DNA from: Nocardioides sp. QY071 | GTDB taxonomy: Bacteria > Actinomycetota > Actinomycetes > Propionibacteriales > Nocardioidaceae | Reading direction: 5' to 3' | DNA: 64,000 nt | Assembly: GCF_029961765.1 (NCBI RefSeq) | Contig: NZ_CP124681.1 | Span: forward strand, 4,340,001 to 4,404,000 | Part shown: positions 62,199 to 64,000 of the stretch, piece after piece | Layout: each line of letters starts with the position of its first letter | Numbering within the stretch: position 1 is the stretch's first letter | Notes under the pieces: model-generated | The model's input: only the letters and a program-made list of their open reading frames with translations | Database searches by the model: none | Told to the model about the DNA's origin: nothing | Made by a program: the position numbers and the translations under genes

Positions 62199-63724
62199 GC
62201 GCTGACTGCCTCTCGCTGGTGGGACACCTCGACGTCGTACCGGTCGAGGTCGAACTTGCTCAGGTGCTGCCGGAAGGTGAACGTCTGACCCGGCCACAGG
62301 GTCGTGTTGTTGCCGAACTTGTCGAGGTACCAGCTGGCGCAGCCGCCGGTCTGCCACACGGTGGGCTTCATCCTGCGACGGATCTCGGCGGTCCACTCGT
62401 CCTGCGCGGCCTGGGTCGGCTCGACCGCGGCGAGGCCCTCGCGGCGCATCGCCCGGGCCGCCTCGACGACGTACTTCACCTGCGACTCGATGATGAAGAT
62501 CATGCTGGAGTGGCCCAGCGCGGTGTTGGGACCGACGATCTGGAACAGGTTGGGGAAGCCGTGGAAGGTGGTCCCCTTGTAGGCCGCCATGCCGCTCTCG
62601 TCCCACAGCTCGCCCAGCGTGACGCCGGCACGGCCGGTGATGTGGCGGGCGATCGGGGGCTCGGTGACATAGAAGCCGGTGGCCACGACGAGCACGTCGA
62701 TCGGCCGCTCGACGCCGTCGGCGGTGACGATGGCGTTGCCGGTGACCTTGGCTACGGGAGAGGTGACCAGGTCGACGTTGTCGGCATCGAGCGCGGGGTA
62801 CCACTTGTTGGAGATCAGGATCCGCTTGCAGCCGGCCCGGTAGGCGGGGGTGACCTTGCGGCGCAGCTCGGGGTCGGTGATGCCCTTGGCGATGTTCCTC
62901 TTCCCCTGCATCTCGACCGCGCGCATCGCCTGCGGGAACTTCGCGAACGCCGGGACGCGGGACTCGAGGGTGCCGTAGACGAGGGCGCGCAGCGCGCGCT
63001 GGGCGCCGGGGACCCGCTTGAACACGGTCTTCTCGAGGGAGCTGAAGGAGCGCTCGTTGCGCGGGATCACCCAGTTGGGGGTGCGCTGGTAGACGTCGAG
63101 GTGGCCACCCGACTCGGCTAGCACCTTCTGCAGCTCGGGCACGAGCTGGATGGCCGAGGCGCCGGTGCCGATCACGGCGACCCGCTTGCCGGCGAGGTCG
63201 ACGTCGTGGTTCCAGCGGGCCGAGTGGAAGATCTCGCCCTGGAACGAGTCGATGCCCTCGATCTCGGGCAGGCGGGGCTCGGAGAGCCCGCCGGCGCCGG
63301 CGATGAGGGTGCGGGCGGCGTACTCCTTGACGCCGGCGGGGCCCTCGGTGCGCACGATCCAGCGCTGCGCCTGCTCGTCCCACGCCGCGTCGAGGACGGC
63401 GGTGTCGAACACGAAGCGGTCGAGCGTGCCGGACCTCTCGGCGACCTTGCGGGTGTACTCCCAGATCTCCTGCTGCGGCGAGTACACCTTCGACCAGTCG
63501 GGGTTCAGCGCGAAGGAGTAGGAGTAGAGCTGGCTCGGCACGTCGCACTCGGCACCGGGATAGGTGTTGATGTGCCAGGTGCCACCGACGTCGCTGTCCT
63601 TCTCGATGACGACGAAGTCGCGCTCGGCGGCCTCGTCGAGCTTGATGGCTGCGGCGAGCCCGGCGAAGCCGGCGCCGACGATGAGGTGGTCGACCTGGGT
63701 GCGACCCGCGCTGCTGGAGCTCAT
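62195..63724 (-). CDS. Baeyer-Villiger-type flavin monooxygenase
   Basis: A 509-residue FAD/NADPH monooxygenase. The first Rossmann motif is IVGAGFAGLAAAIKL; GGTWHINTYPGAECDVPS is a hallmark of BVMOs; the second Rossmann motif is AVIGTGASAIQLVPEL. The fingerprint FQGEIFHSARWN fits F-x-G-x-x-x-H-x-x-x-W, with Asn at the last variable place. It likely inserts oxygen next to a ketone. ATG at 63724; the promoter appears leaderless. It is in an operon with an SDR and divergent from a TetR regulator. Confidence 0.92.
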   Translation of the reverse strand: MSSSSAGRTQVDHLIVGAGFAGLAAAIKLDEAAERDFVVIEKDSDVGGTWHINTYPGAECDVPSQLYSYSFALNPDWSKVYSPQQEIWEYTRKVAERSGTLDRFVFDTAVLDAAWDEQAQRWIVRTEGPAGVKEYAARTLIAGAGGLSEPRLPEIEGIDSFQGEIFHSARWNHDVDLAGKRVAVIGTGASAIQLVPELQKVLAESGGHLDVYQRTPNWVIPRNERSFSSLEKTVFKRVPGAQRALRALVYGTLESRVPAFAKFPQAMRAVEMQGKRNIAKGITDPELRRKVTPAYRAGCKRILISNKWYPALDADNVDLVTSPVAKVTGNAIVTADGVERPIDVLVVATGFYVTEPPIARHITGRAGVTLGELWDESGMAAYKGTTFHGFPNLFQIVGPNTALGHSSMIFIIESQVKYVVEAARAMRREGLAAVEPTQAAQDEWTAEIRRRMKPTVWQTGGCASWYLDKFGNNTTLWPGQTFTFRQHLSKFDLDRYDVEVSHQREAVSA

Positions 63725-63729
63725 GGCAC

Positions 63730-63766
63730 GACGCTATTGGCGTTATTGAACATCTGTCAATAGAAT
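63730..63766. promoter_or_regulatory. Divergent BVMO/TetR promoter with palindromic operator
   Basis: An inverted repeat, TATTGA-7 nt-TCAATA (63744-63762), lies between the genes. On the minus strand TTGACA (63755-63760) and TAGCGT (about 63731-63736) with an 18-bp spacer form a good promoter whose start falls at the BVMO ATG. On the plus strand TAGAAT (63761-63766) is a -10 box for the TetR gene. The palindrome overlaps both, as expected for a TetR operator. Confidence 0.65.
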
Positions 63767-63773
63767 GCCCGGC

Positions 63774-64000
63774 GTGACGCCCGCCACGCCCTCCCCCGCC
63801 CCGCGCACCCGGCTCTCGCCGGCGCAACGGCGTACCCAGCTGCTCGACCTCGGTGTCCGGCTGCTCGCCACCCGCTCCCTCGACGAGCTCTCCATCGACC
63901 TCCTCGCCGAGGAGGCAGGCATCTCGCGCGGGCTGATGTACCACTACTTCGGGGGCAAGCAGGGCTTCTACGAGGCCGTCGTCCAGCACGCCGCCGACGA
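63774..64000 (+). CDS. TetR-family regulator, N-terminal part (cut by window edge)
   Basis: The first 75 codons of a TetR regulator that runs off the right edge. The HTH is clear: LSIDLLAEEAGISRGLMYHYF, then GGKQGFYEAVV in separate segments. GTG at 63774 is chosen; an ATG at 63765 is in frame but sits inside the -10 box. It probably represses the divergent BVMO/SDR operon and itself through the palindrome between them, releasing upon binding a substrate-like ligand. Confidence 0.88.
   Translation, partial: MTPATPSPAPRTRLSPAQRRTQLLDLGVRLLATRSLDELSIDLLAEEAGISRGLMYHYFGGKQGFYEAVVQHAAD

Overview
This is high-GC DNA from an actinobacterium. The evidence is GTG/TTG starts, ATGA/GTGA gene overlaps, a short-LID adenylate kinase, DUF3000 beside RNase D, and a DUF4129/DUF4350/MoxR/DUF58 cluster. 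The gene content fits Nocardioidaceae (Nocardioides-like), but that placement is an inference. No rRNA, tRNA, CRISPR array or transposase was recognised.

Layout. 1-10,044 (minus): the start of a twin-FHA protein, a TerC-family membrane protein with a structured leader, isochorismate synthase, and a 2316-residue wall-anchored adhesin-like protein. 10,163-22,599 (minus): the S10 and spc ribosomal blocks (rpsJ to rplO), then secY, adk and map. 22,988-29,192 (plus): a membrane protein, DUF4129, DUF4350, MoxR ATPase, DUF58 and a DUF4349 lipoprotein. 29,313-34,814: a LysR regulator, a NYN/OST-HTH protein, a flavin electron-transfer trio (membrane reductase, FMN-binding protein, ApbE) and hemE.

34,880-48,763 is an accessory island inserted between hemE and the divergent DUF3000-rnd pair, which lie close together in relatives such as Mycobacterium. 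It holds a secreted propeller protein, a hemerythrin-like protein, a NarL/DegS-type histidine kinase, a regulator that joins a SARP (AfsR-type) DNA-binding module to a C-terminal receiver domain, and five paralogous secreted TolB-like propeller proteins. Four of these five share an operon with a FAD oxidase.

48,905-64,000: DUF3000, RNase D, a solute-binding protein, a conserved protein, a possible small structured RNA, two secreted Ig-like repeat proteins, HrpA helicase, an SRPBCC protein, a FUSC-type membrane protein, and a Baeyer-Villiger monooxygenase/SDR pair divergent from a TetR regulator.

The most notable observation is a 33-bp element made of three 11-bp direct repeats (consensus CTCCAGCGCGC). 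It occurs four times in the window. Every copy is upstream of, and in the same orientation as, a transcription unit that is mainly for secreted propeller or Ig-like proteins. Eleven-bp direct repeats are the usual operator form for SARP/OmpR-type winged-helix regulators, and a SARP-receiver protein with a histidine kinase sits inside the island. I propose a local two-component regulon controlling a secreted protein family.
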